A stretch of DNA of 64,000 nucleotides from Blastococcus litoris (GTDB lineage Bacteria; Actinomycetota; Actinomycetes; Mycobacteriales; Geodermatophilaceae). Of this stretch, positions 33,754 to 44,258 are shown one piece after another. The notes beneath the pieces were generated by a model. It was not told the origin of the DNA and did no database searches. It saw nothing but the letters and a program-made list of their open reading frames with translations. Each line of letters begins with the position of its first letter. Position 1 is the first letter of the stretch. Both the position numbers and the translations under genes were made by a program. The DNA is taken from positions 434,001-498,000 of the forward strand of contig NZ_QCZF01000002.1 of the NCBI RefSeq assembly GCF_003075095.1, written 5' to 3'.

Positions 33754-34617
33754 TCAGGCAAGGTCGCTCAGCATCTGCTGCCGCCACGCCTCGGTCGGGC
33801 CGAGGTCGTTGAACGTGAAGACGTGGAAGCCCTCGATGTTGTTGTCCGGCTGGCCCATGTGCGGGGCCAGCCCCTTGATGATCTTGTTCGGACTGTAGCC
33901 GCCGGGCACGAAGAACCGCCAGAACAGGTTCTGCTGCTTCTTGAGGAACTTCGCCGACTCGCCGATGCCCAGCCCGCCCGAGACCCGCAGCAGCTTCTGG
34001 CGGTGGACGGCGCCCGGGACGCCGACGTGCACCGGCAGGTCGATGCCGCGGTTCTTCAGCTCGCGGGCCCACCGCAGGATGACGGCGGGGTCGAAGACGA
34101 TCTGGGTCTTGATGTGGGTGGCCAGGGGGGCCTTGTCCTTGAGCGCCTGGAAGAGCGTGTCCTCCGATGCGACCGGGTGGCCCTCCGGGTGGCCGCCGAT
34201 GCCGATCTCGGTGAACCCGTGGTCGAGCTCGTGCAGCGCCACGAGCAGGTCGTGTGCGTGGCGGAACTCCGTGGGGTCGTCGGTCGGGTCGCCGCCCACG
34301 ACGAAGACCTCGGTGATGCCGGCCTCCCGGCAGCGGGCCACGACGTCGGCCAGGTGGGCCCGGTCGCGCACCTGCTGCGCCGACAGGTGGGGGGCCACGT
34401 TGTACCCGTGACCGACCAGGGCGACGGTCAGGTCGATGGTGGCGTCCTGCCCCTTGGCGGGGGAGGCGGTGACCGTCAGCCGCACGTCCTTCGGGACGTT
34501 GTCGAGCACGGCCTGCTCGGTCTTCTTGAACGGGATCACCTCGTAGCCGAGGTGGTCGAACGCCCGCCTCATCGAGGTCCGGCTCGCTGCGTCCCGGAAG
34601 GTCAGCGCGCGCTTCAC
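33754..34617 (-). CDS. metF: Methylenetetrahydrofolate reductase (methyl-THF oxidising direction likely)
   Basis: 287 residues from a GTG with GCAGAGGAGACCC upstream. A MetF-family TIM barrel: FEVIP-like strand (GYEVIPFKKTEQAVLDNVPK), DLTVALVGHGYNVAPHLSAQ, EVFVVGGDPTDDPTEFRHAH, IGIGGHPEGHPVASEDTLFQ, HIKTQIVFDPAVILRWAREL and LPVHVGVPGAVHRQKLLRVS. In lignin-degrading sphingomonads a metF next to ligM recycles methyl-THF generated by O-demethylation. The first-gene position here, with the LigM-type genes 5-8 kb away, supports the same role. The protein is divergent from typical biosynthetic MetF, so it is likely specialised. Confidence 0.92.
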   Translation of the reverse strand: MKRALTFRDAASRTSMRRAFDHLGYEVIPFKKTEQAVLDNVPKDVRLTVTASPAKGQDATIDLTVALVGHGYNVAPHLSAQQVRDRAHLADVVARCREAGITEVFVVGGDPTDDPTEFRHAHDLLVALHELDHGFTEIGIGGHPEGHPVASEDTLFQALKDKAPLATHIKTQIVFDPAVILRWARELKNRGIDLPVHVGVPGAVHRQKLLRVSGGLGIGESAKFLKKQQNLFWRFFVPGGYSPNKIIKGLAPHMGQPDNNIEGFHVFTFNDLGPTEAWRQQMLSDLA

Positions 34618-34951
34618 ATGGGTCTCCTCTGCACGGGCCGGACGGGGGACCCCCCGCGACGGCCGTCGGTGGCACCCCGCCGGGCCGCCCCGCGGGGCAG
34701 GGGCCGGGCGGTGGTCCGCATACCCACCATGGTGACCGGCATCACCCGGTGCTGGGCACGGAGATATGGCCCCGCCGCTCACGCCGGATCGGTCGTCGTC
34801 CCTGCGTCAATCGTCGCGGTGTGGTCGACCGGTCCCACCCCGGCCGGGTGGACCGGCCCCTCCGCCCCGCACCGGGCGGCCCCGGCGTGTCAGCATCTGT
34901 CCAGGGTGACCGGGACCACCGGTCCGGGGATCGAGCGCCGAGGAGGGCCGG
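34618..34951. other. 334-bp divergent intergenic region between metF and the sensor kinase
   Basis: No coding potential beyond short frames. It carries the metF Shine-Dalgarno at its left end and CGAGGAGGGCCGG for the kinase at its right end. Several GC-rich imperfect dyads are present, for example GGTCCCACCC/GGGTGGACC around 34832-34855 and GGGACCACCGGTCC around 34914-34927. Because the two-component genes are divergent from the folate operon, this is where its response regulator might bind, but I see no clear repeated site. Confidence 0.4.
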
Positions 34952-36529
34952 GTGGAACCACGAGGACGGGTCGCCGTGGCCCCGTCGGCCACCTCGGACG
35001 ACGACGTCGTGCGGCACGCCCCGGACGGCCTCGCGGTCATCGACTCGGGCGGGCGCTTCGTCGAGGCCAACCCCGCCGCCGCCCACCTGTGCGGGCTGGA
35101 CCCGGCCTCGGTCGCGGGCATCCCCTCGCCGTTCCCCGCTCCGGACCTCTCGGACGCGCAGCGGACCGGTGAGCAGACCGTCACCTGGCGGGAGCCTGTG
35201 ACCGGCCGGCGGCGCGAGTTCGCCTACGTCCTCGCCTCGGTCCCGGGCACGACGCGGTGGATCGCGTCCTTCCGCGACGTGACCGTGGGCCGGTTGCGGG
35301 AGCGGCGGCTGGCGGCGATCGCGAAGGCCGCCTCCGACGTCGCCTCGAAGCGCTCCCTGATCGGCACGCTCGAGGCGCTGGCCCAGGAGGTGGCGCGCAC
35401 CGACGGGCTCGCCGGCGTCCAGGTCCTGACCGTGAACTCGACCGGGGACCGGCTGCACGTGATGGGCTCCTCCGGCTTCGGCCGCGGGTCGGAGTTCTTC
35501 GACAAGCTCATGGCCTGCCGGGCCCGGGGTGCCCGGCTGCTCATGCTCGAGGCGCTCGAGACGCGGGAGCCGCTCATCGCGGCGAACCGGTACGACGCGG
35601 TCATGCAGGACCCTGCCTGGGAACCGCTGCACGACGTCATGGGCTCGCCCCTGTGGGACTGGTTCGCCAGCGTGCCCCTCCTCGCCCGCGGGGAGCCGGT
35701 CGGCATCCTCAACGCCTTCTTCACACCCGGTCAGGAGGTCGGTGAGAGCGAGCTGGAGTTCCTGCTGGCCATGGCCGAGCAGGCCGCGATGGCCGTCGAC
35801 CACGCCGCCCTGCTGGAGCGGGAGCGCGACGTCGCCCGCCGCGAGGAGCGCCAGAAGCTGGCCCGCGACCTGCACGACTCGGTCGTGCAGCAGGTCTTCT
35901 CGATGATGATGCAGGCCCGGTCGCTGGGGGTGCTCGTCGCCCGCGGGCTGCCGCCCACGCCGGAGAAGGTGGCCCAGGTCGCCGACGACCTGAGCGGCAG
36001 CGCCGAGGCCGTGCTCGCGGACCTGCGCGGCATGGTGGTGGAGCTGCGGCCGGCGGCGACCACGGCGAGCGGGTTGTCCTCGGCCCTGCGCTCGCTTGTG
36101 GAGACGACCTCCGCCCGCACGGGGATCGACGTCTCCCTCGAGATGGAGGACCCGGCCGACGACCTGTCGGGCCTGGACGCCGACCTGCTCGAGGACGTCT
36201 ACCGGGTCCTGGCCGAGGCCCTGCACAACAGCGTGAAGCACGCGGGTGCGTCGAGGATCCGCCTCCGGCTCGCCGTGACCGCCCGCGGCCGCCGGGGCCG
36301 GCTCGCGGCCGAGGTCACCGACGACGGCCGGGGCATGGGAGCCGAGAGCGTCGCCGGGCCCTCCGGCGGCTCGGGGTCGAGCGGGATGGGGATGAGCGTG
36401 ATGCGCGAGCGCGCGGCCCGGTGGGGCGGCGTCGTCCAGGTGCGGCAGCCGGCGCGTGGCGGGACGACGGTCCGCATGAGCCTGCCCCTGCCCACCTCGT
36501 TGCCGGCCCGGCCGGGAGCGCCGTCGTGA
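34952..36529 (+). CDS. Sensor histidine kinase (PAS-GAF-HisKA_3, NarL-type)
   Basis: 525 residues from a GTG with GAGGAGGG upstream. An N-terminal PAS-like region (VVRHAPDGLAVIDSGGRFVE) is followed by a GAF domain (about residues 130-285), the dimerisation/phosphoacceptor motif RQKLARDLHDSVVQQVFSMM with His308, and a HATPase_c domain (LAEALHNSVKHAGASRIRLR; VTDDGRGMG; GMGMSVMRERAARWGG). No membrane segments are evident, so it senses a cytoplasmic signal, perhaps an aromatic acid or redox/oxygen status through GAF or PAS. Coupled to the response regulator that follows. Confidence 0.92.
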   Translation: MEPRGRVAVAPSATSDDDVVRHAPDGLAVIDSGGRFVEANPAAAHLCGLDPASVAGIPSPFPAPDLSDAQRTGEQTVTWREPVTGRRREFAYVLASVPGTTRWIASFRDVTVGRLRERRLAAIAKAASDVASKRSLIGTLEALAQEVARTDGLAGVQVLTVNSTGDRLHVMGSSGFGRGSEFFDKLMACRARGARLLMLEALETREPLIAANRYDAVMQDPAWEPLHDVMGSPLWDWFASVPLLARGEPVGILNAFFTPGQEVGESELEFLLAMAEQAAMAVDHAALLERERDVARREERQKLARDLHDSVVQQVFSMMMQARSLGVLVARGLPPTPEKVAQVADDLSGSAEAVLADLRGMVVELRPAATTASGLSSALRSLVETTSARTGIDVSLEMEDPADDLSGLDADLLEDVYRVLAEALHNSVKHAGASRIRLRLAVTARGRRGRLAAEVTDDGRGMGAESVAGPSGGSGSSGMGMSVMRERAARWGGVVQVRQPARGGTTVRMSLPLPTSLPARPGAPS

Positions 36530-37188
36530 TGCCCTCCGGTCCGATCAGGGTGCTGGTGGTGGACGACCACGCCGTCGTCCGCCGCGGCGTCGTCGCCTAC
36601 CTGGAGGCGCTCGAGGACGTCGAGGTCGCCGGCGAGGCCGGGGACGGCCAGGAGGCGCTGGACCGGCTCGCGAAGGGGGCCGCCCTCGGCGAGCTGCCCG
36701 ACGTCGTCCTCATGGACCTGCAGATGCCCGGCATGGACGGCGTCACCGCGACAGCGGAGGTGCTGCGCCGGTTCCCCGAGCTCAAGGTGGTCATCCTCAC
36801 CAGCTTCGGCGAGGCCGAGCGGGTGCACGCGGCGCTGGAGAACGGGGCGTCGGGCTATCTGCTCAAGGACGCCGGCCCGGCGGAGGTGGACGCCGCGCTG
36901 CGTGCGGCGGTCCGCGACGAGGTCTTCCTCGACGCGGCGGTGACCCGCCGGCTCGCGCAGGAGATCCGGGCGCCGCGCTCGGGCCTCGGCGTCCTCACCA
37001 CGCGCGAGCGGGAGGTCCTCGTCCTGGTCGCGGAGGGCCGGTCCAACAAGGACATCGCCCGGCACCTGCTGATCAGCGAGCGGACCGCCCGGTCGCACGT
37101 CAGCCACCTGCTCACGAAGATGGGGCTCACCTCGCGGACCCAGGCGGCGCTGCTCGCCGTCAAGGAGGGCCTCGTCCAGCCCCGCTGA
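36529..37188 (+). CDS. NarL/LuxR-family response regulator
   Basis: 219 residues. The ATG directly follows a GTG that overlaps the kinase stop; either could be used. The receiver domain has VLVVDDHAVVRRGVVAYLEA, the phosphoacceptor Asp in VVLMDLQMPGMDG (about residue 63), the conserved Thr in VVILTSFGEAERV and the Lys in GYLLKDAGPAEV. The C-terminal LuxR helix-turn-helix is LTTREREVLVLVAEGRSNKD IARHLLISERTARSHVSHLL. It is the cognate partner of the upstream kinase. Its targets are not identified; the flanking folate and lig-type operons are the obvious candidates. Confidence 0.93.
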   Translation: MPSGPIRVLVVDDHAVVRRGVVAYLEALEDVEVAGEAGDGQEALDRLAKGAALGELPDVVLMDLQMPGMDGVTATAEVLRRFPELKVVILTSFGEAERVHAALENGASGYLLKDAGPAEVDAALRAAVRDEVFLDAAVTRRLAQEIRAPRSGLGVLTTREREVLVLVAEGRSNKDIARHLLISERTARSHVSHLLTKMGLTSRTQAALLAVKEGLVQPR

Positions 37189-37353
37189 CGCCCGCGCCGC
37201 GGCACGGCCACGACGGATGACGCGGCCGGTTCCTGCCGCTTCGGTGGCGCCGTCGTGACATCGGGCCGATCCCGTCCGCCGTCGGCGTGCCTACGGTGGC
37301 GGGGGAGTGGGCACAGGTGTGCCCGGAGGTCCCCGGCGTCGGAGGAGGAGTGC

Positions 37354-38088
37354 ATGACCGCGTTCGTGCTCGTGCACGGCGCCTGGCACGGCGGCTGGTG
37401 CTGGGACCGGGTGGCCCCGCTGCTGCGCGCGGCCGGGCACGAGGTGCACGCGCCCACCCTCACCGGGCTCTCGGAGCGGGCGCACCTGCTCTCGCCGCTG
37501 GTCGGGTTGGAGACGCACGTCGAGGACGTCGTCCGGGTGGTCGACACCTTCGGGCTCACCGACGTCGTCCTGGTCGGCCACAGCTACGCCGGGCAGGTCG
37601 TCACCGCCGTCGCGGACCGCCGTCCCGGCGCCGTCGCGCAGCGCGTGTACCTCGACGCGTTCGTCGGCTCCGACGGCGAGGCGGCCCGCGACCTCCTGCC
37701 CGAGACCGTCGAGCACCACTGGGCGGAGTCGGCCGCCGAGCAGGGCTTCGGCTGGCTCGTGCCGGTGCGCAAGCTGTCGGTCCTCGGCGTGACCGAGCAG
37801 GCGGACGTCGACTGGCTGACCCCGAGGCTCACCCCGCACCCGTGGAAGACCTACACCGACCCGCTGCGGCTGACCGGTGCGGTCGACGAGGTCCCCGCGG
37901 CGTTCGTCGAGTGCGTGAGCTGGATGCGCGTCTTCGCGGGCCAGGCCGACCGCGCCCGCGCGCACGGCTGGCCGGTGCACGAGCTGGAGACCGGCCACGA
38001 GGCGATGGTCACCGCGCCGCAGGAGCTGGCCCGCGTGCTGGTCGGGATCGCCGGGACGATCGAGTCGTCCGAGAAGGAAGGTGTCTGA
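37354..38088 (+). CDS. Alpha/beta hydrolase resembling plant-type methylesterases
   Basis: 244 residues with GGAGGAGTGC before ATG. MTAFVLVHGAWHGGWCWDRV, LRAAGHEVHAPTLTGLSERA, VLVGHSYAGQVVTAVADR (nucleophile Ser in GHSYAG, about residue 77) and ELETGHEAMVTAPQELARVL (catalytic His) are the pattern of the salicylate/indole-acetate methylesterase and hydroxynitrile-lyase group. It heads an operon with a CatC-like isomerase and LigAB. Cleavage of 3-O-methylgallate by a LigAB-type enzyme leaves a methyl ester that must be hydrolysed to enter the gallate route, so a methylesterase fits well here. That assignment is inference from context and family. Confidence 0.85.
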   Translation: MTAFVLVHGAWHGGWCWDRVAPLLRAAGHEVHAPTLTGLSERAHLLSPLVGLETHVEDVVRVVDTFGLTDVVLVGHSYAGQVVTAVADRRPGAVAQRVYLDAFVGSDGEAARDLLPETVEHHWAESAAEQGFGWLVPVRKLSVLGVTEQADVDWLTPRLTPHPWKTYTDPLRLTGAVDEVPAAFVECVSWMRVFAGQADRARAHGWPVHELETGHEAMVTAPQELARVLVGIAGTIESSEKEGV

Positions 38089-38089
38089 C

Positions 38090-38371
38090 GTGGAGTTCCT
38101 CGTCCGGTCGGAGAACCGGCTGCCGGTGGACACCCCGCCGGAGCGGCGGGAGGAGCTGCGGGCGGGTGAGCGCGCCCGGGCGATGGAGCTGCGCGCCGCC
38201 GGGATCCTGAAGCGGCTGTGGCGGGTCCCCGGCCGCAACGCGACCGTCGGTCTCTACGAGGCCGAGGACCCGGCCGCCCTGCACGACGCGCTGATGTCGC
38301 TGCCGATGGCCCCGTGGCTCGACGTGCACGTCGAGGCGCTGGCCACCCACCCGCAGGAGCGGCAGTCGTGA
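38090..38371 (+). CDS. Muconolactone delta-isomerase (CatC)-like small isomerase
   Basis: 93 residues. The GTG giving VEFLVRSENRLPVDTPPERR is chosen because CatC proteins start with this strand; a GTG nine bases earlier is possible. AGGAAGG lies upstream. Family features are LKRLWRVPGRNATVGLYEAE and LHDALMSLPMAPWLDVHVEA. CatC normally isomerises muconolactone in the catechol ortho pathway, yet no catechol genes are near. Between a methylesterase-like gene and ligAB it may instead isomerise a double bond in the extradiol product of 3-O-methylgallate or gallate. It overlaps ligA by four bases (GTGA). Confidence 0.82.
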   Translation: MEFLVRSENRLPVDTPPERREELRAGERARAMELRAAGILKRLWRVPGRNATVGLYEAEDPAALHDALMSLPMAPWLDVHVEALATHPQERQS

Positions 38372-38724
38372 CGGCGGGCCGCCGGGACCTGCCGGGCACC
38401 CCCATCTTCGACGGCGACAGCAGCCGGCGGGGGCTGCGCATGAACAAGCTGTTCATGAGCCTGCGCGACGCCGCCGCCCGGGAGCGCTTCCTCGCCGACG
38501 AGGCCGCCTACTGCCAGGAGTTCGGGCTCACGGCCGAGCAGCAGCAGGCGGTGCTGGACCGCGACTGGCAGGCGATGATCGACCTCGGCGGCAGCATCTT
38601 CTACGTGTACAAGCTGGCGATGATGGACGGCCGGTCGATGCAGTACCTCGGCGGTGTGTTCACGGGCATGGGCGAGGAGGACTTCCTCGCCGCGATGCGA
38701 GCGGGAGGACGCAGGGATGGCTGA
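38368..38724 (+). CDS. ligA: Extradiol dioxygenase small subunit, LigA-like (protocatechuate/gallate type)
   Basis: 118 residues from a GTG overlapping the CatC-like stop. The all-helical LigA fold is recognisable in RGLRMNKLFMSLRDAAARER, FLADEAAYCQEFGLTAEQQQ, AVLDRDWQAMIDLGGSIFYV and the C-terminal YKLAMMDGRSMQYLGGVFTG. LigA forms the lid and part of the substrate pocket of the LigAB dimer. The stop is 6 bp before the ligB start and within a short tandem duplication. The natural substrate may be 3-O-methylgallate or gallate more than protocatechuate, because genes for handling the protocatechuate 4,5-product are not seen. Confidence 0.9.
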   Translation: MTAGRRDLPGTPIFDGDSSRRGLRMNKLFMSLRDAAARERFLADEAAYCQEFGLTAEQQQAVLDRDWQAMIDLGGSIFYVYKLAMMDGRSMQYLGGVFTGMGEEDFLAAMRAGGRRDG

Positions 38725-38748
38725 GGTGTCTCGTGGCTGAGGTGATCT
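38717..38748 (+). repeat. 16-bp tandem duplication at the ligA/ligB junction
   Basis: TGGCTGAGGTGTCTCG (38718-38733) is followed directly by TGGCTGAGGTGATCTG (38734-38749), sharing the first eleven bases. The upstream copy has an ATG in place of the GTG used by ligB but is out of frame after one unit. It looks like a recent slippage that moved the ligB start from an ATG overlapping the ligA end to a GTG. Confidence 0.6.
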
Positions 38749-39575
38749 GGGGTCTGGCGACCTCGCACGTGCCGTCGATCGGCGCGGCGATGGACCGCGG
38801 CAAGACCGACGACCCGAACTGGAAGGCGCTGTTCGACGGCTACGCGCCCGCGCGGGCCTGGCTGGCCGAGCACCGGCCGGACGTGGCGATCGTCGTCTAC
38901 AACGACCACGCCAACGGCATCGACCTCGACTTCGTGCCCACCTTCGGGCTGGGCACCGCCGAGCGGTACGAGGTCGCCGACGAGGGCTTCGGGCGCCGTC
39001 CCGTGCCCGACGTGGTCGGCCACCCCGAGCTCTCCCTGCACCTGGTCGAGAGCCTGATCGACGAGGAGTTCGACCTCACCGTCTTCCAGGAGCTGCACGT
39101 CGACCACGGCTTCACCGTCCCGCTGTCGGTGTGGACCCCCGACCCCGGGGACTCCTGGCCGTGCCCGGTCGTCCCCCTGCTGGTCAACGTCATCCAGTAC
39201 CCGCAGCCCACGGCGGCCCGCTGCTGGGCGCTCGGCCAGGCCCTCGGGCGGGCCATCCGCAGCTTCCCGGAGGACATCACGGTCGGCGTGCTCGGCACCG
39301 GCGGCATGTCGCACCAGCTGGCAGGGGCGCGGGCGGGCTTCATCAACCCCGACTTCGACCACATGTGGATGGAGACCATCCAGACCGACCCGGCGAAGCT
39401 GGCCGCGCTCTCCCGCGAGGAGCTGATCACCCAGGCGGGCTCGGAGGGGATCGAGCTCATCATGTGGCTGGTCATGCGCGGGGCGATGAACGACCAGATC
39501 ACCAAGGTGCACTCGGACTACTTCGTGCCCGCGTCCAACACCGCGGCCGGCATCGCCCTGTTCGACAACCGCTAG
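38733..39575 (+). CDS. ligB: Extradiol dioxygenase catalytic subunit, LigB-like
   Basis: 280 residues from a GTG (MAEVIWGLATSHVPSIGAAM). Iron ligands of the type II extradiol family are in place: His12 in TSHVPSIG, His59 in YNDHANGID and Glu241 in EGIELIMWL, with the acid/base His194 in GTGGMSHQLAG; QELHVDHGFTVPLSVW is also conserved. The enzyme cleaves protocatechuate, gallate or 3-O-methylgallate at the 4,5 (or 3,4) position. The window supplies LigU, LigJ and LigK for 4-oxalomesaconate, the direct gallate product, but no LigC or LigI, which favours gallate or 3-O-methylgallate as substrate. It is followed by a convergent terminator. Confidence 0.93.
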   Translation: MAEVIWGLATSHVPSIGAAMDRGKTDDPNWKALFDGYAPARAWLAEHRPDVAIVVYNDHANGIDLDFVPTFGLGTAERYEVADEGFGRRPVPDVVGHPELSLHLVESLIDEEFDLTVFQELHVDHGFTVPLSVWTPDPGDSWPCPVVPLLVNVIQYPQPTAARCWALGQALGRAIRSFPEDITVGVLGTGGMSHQLAGARAGFINPDFDHMWMETIQTDPAKLAALSREELITQAGSEGIELIMWLVMRGAMNDQITKVHSDYFVPASNTAAGIALFDNR

Positions 39576-39576
39576 G

Positions 39577-39612
39577 AGGAACCCCCGGACGGGTCGTCCG
39601 GGGGCCCTTCCT
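39577..39612. terminator. Bidirectional terminator between ligB and the DesA-like gene
   Basis: CCCCCGGACG (39582-39591) pairs perfectly with CGTCCGGGGG (39595-39604) around a 3-nt loop, with outer AGGAA/TTCCT arms. It lies between two convergent genes. Confidence 0.85.
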
Positions 39613-39623
39613 GCGTCCGCGGG

Positions 39624-40982
39624 TCAGCCGGCCCGGTAGGTGTCCCGCGCGTCGTAGGGCGCGGGGGCGACCACGGCGCGGATCTGCACCTGCACGTGCG
39701 GCTCGACCGCCGGCTTCGCCGACACCGGGTCCTCGCCCCACACGACGGTGACCTCGGTGCCCGGCTCGGCCAGCGCCGTGTCGACGGTCGCGAGGGAGAC
39801 CATCTGGCGCTCGTTGGCCAGGTACCCGCAGTCCAGCGAGATGCCGACCCGCTGCCCGTCCACGAGCACCTCGTCCTCGTGGTGGGTGGCGTACCGGGCC
39901 TTGGGCATCTCGATGTACTTGGCGCCCGGGCCCGGCCGGTAGAGCGAGCCGACGGCGGCGGTGACGTCGTCGGCGTCCCAGACGAGGGTGACCTTGGTGC
40001 GCGGCGGCGCGCTCCGCCCCATCTCCTCGAGGGCCGCGCGGCCGACGAAGTCGTGGTCGAACCTGATCGTCTTGCCGTAGCCGACGTCGTAGGGGGTCAG
40101 GTAGTAGTCGGCGATGTCGGGGGAGCCGAGGCTGCCGCCGAGGGAGCCGACCTTCCCGAGGGGCAGCCAGTCGCGGTACTCGGCCAGCAGCGGGTCGTCG
40201 CCGAAGATGGCCGGCAGGGGCGCCGGCACCCAGCCGGAGCCGAGGTTCGCCGTCGAGTAGGCCTTGGCGCCGACGCGGACGAGCCCGTGGTCGGCTCCGG
40301 CCCCGACCAGCGCGTCGAGCACCGCCTCGCCGTCCTCCCAGGGCCCGAACAGCTCGAAGCCGGGCTGGCCGGCCATGCCGTGCCGCAGGGCCCGGGCCCG
40401 CCGTCCGGCGATGGTGAACTCGGCCATGCTGAAGAACCGCGCGTCCGGGACGGGGGATCCGGAGACCTGCTCGAGGAGGGCGAGGGACGTCGGCCCCTGC
40501 AGCTCGTAGCGGTAGAGCTTCGGCGGACCGGACCGCCGGACGATGGAGTTGTCGTCGCGCTCGGCGCGCGCGTCGTAGCCGCCCCGCTCGAGGTGGAAGG
40601 TCACCCAGTCGATCGCCATGGGGTGGCCGACGAGGTCGAACGACCCCTCGTCGAGGTGGAAGAGGATCGCGTCGCCGATGAGGTGGCCGTCGGGGCCGAC
40701 GGCGACGAACTGCTTGGCCTTGCCCGGGCCGAAGCCGGCGAAGGTGTTGACGGCGAGGTCGCTGAACAGCCGCAGTGCGTCCGGCCCCTCGACGAAGAGG
40801 TCGGTCATGTGGTGCGACTGGTCGAGCAGCGCGCAGCTCTCCAGCCACGCCCGCTGCTCCGACCGCCAGTTGGTGAACTCGGGCCTGACCGGGAAGGTGC
40901 TCGGCGGGAAGGCGAGGTTCCGGAGGAGCTCCACCGGGCTGCCGGCACGGGCGAGGGCCGAGGCCAGGCTCTCGGAGGACAT
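39624..40982 (-). CDS. Tetrahydrofolate-dependent aryl O-demethylase, divergent LigM/DesA-type paralogue
   Basis: 452 residues of the GcvT-like O-demethylase family. Compared with Sphingobium LigM, the substrate/THF site His (QSHHM, His57-58) and the essential Tyr (AKAYSTANLGSGWVPAPLPA, Tyr242) are conserved, as are LIGDAILFHL, RARALRHGMAGQPGFELFGP and YDVGYGKTIRFDHDFVGRAA. However the Arg that binds the substrate carboxylate in LigM (GRAP) is His120 here (VGHPMAIDW), so the substrate probably differs: syringate, by analogy with DesA, or a non-vanillate methoxy acid. It transfers an aryl methyl group to THF to give 5-methyl-THF. It is followed on the other strand by ligB and preceded 13 bp upstream by an MFS gene on its own strand. 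Confidence 0.9.
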   Translation of the reverse strand: MSSESLASALARAGSPVELLRNLAFPPSTFPVRPEFTNWRSEQRAWLESCALLDQSHHMTDLFVEGPDALRLFSDLAVNTFAGFGPGKAKQFVAVGPDGHLIGDAILFHLDEGSFDLVGHPMAIDWVTFHLERGGYDARAERDDNSIVRRSGPPKLYRYELQGPTSLALLEQVSGSPVPDARFFSMAEFTIAGRRARALRHGMAGQPGFELFGPWEDGEAVLDALVGAGADHGLVRVGAKAYSTANLGSGWVPAPLPAIFGDDPLLAEYRDWLPLGKVGSLGGSLGSPDIADYYLTPYDVGYGKTIRFDHDFVGRAALEEMGRSAPPRTKVTLVWDADDVTAAVGSLYRPGPGAKYIEMPKARYATHHEDEVLVDGQRVGISLDCGYLANERQMVSLATVDTALAEPGTEVTVVWGEDPVSAKPAVEPHVQVQIRAVVAPAPYDARDTYRAG

Positions 40983-40995
40983 GTCGGACGACCTT

Positions 40996-44005
<3,010 letters not shown>

Positions 44006-44014
44006 CAGGGCGGG

Positions 44015-44056
44015 AGCTGTGGCCGGGCGACGCACGCTCGTCGCCCGGCCACAGCT
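44015..44056 (+). terminator. Very strong terminator after ligM
   Basis: A perfect 18-bp stem (44015-44032 with 44039-44056, arms AGCTGTGGCCGGGCGACG and its complement) and a 6-nt loop, 10 bp after the ligM stop. Confidence 0.88.
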
Positions 44057-44167
44057 GCGTCCGTCCCGGGACGCCGGGTTCGGGTGTATCGCCGGCCCGC
44101 GCGGCCGATGACCGAACGGCGGCCTCCGACCGGCCGTTGATGACGGTCGCGCAACTTTCCCACCAAA

Positions 44168-44200
44168 ATCGTCGACAATCTGTGACGCGCTGCATAGGTT
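44168..44200 (+). promoter_or_regulatory. Promoter and GntR operator of the ABC importer operon
   Basis: ATCGTCGACAAT at 44168-44179 is nearly a perfect palindrome centred on GTCGAC and resembles FadR/FCD-type GntR sites. It overlaps a -35 TCGACA (44172-44177), which is followed after 17 bp by -10 TAGGTT (44195-44200). A related site, ATTGTTGGCAAT, lies before the GntR gene at 49095-49106. Confidence 0.55.
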
Positions 44201-44258
44201 CCCCCGGGCGGGCAGCGGCCCGGTCACCCGAGCAACGGAGCAACGGGAGTGGCAGTCC

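Noticed and set aside
38090-38371. CatC-like gene as part of a catechol ortho pathway
   Set aside because: No catechol 1,2-dioxygenase or muconate cycloisomerase is nearby; the gene is coupled to ligAB.
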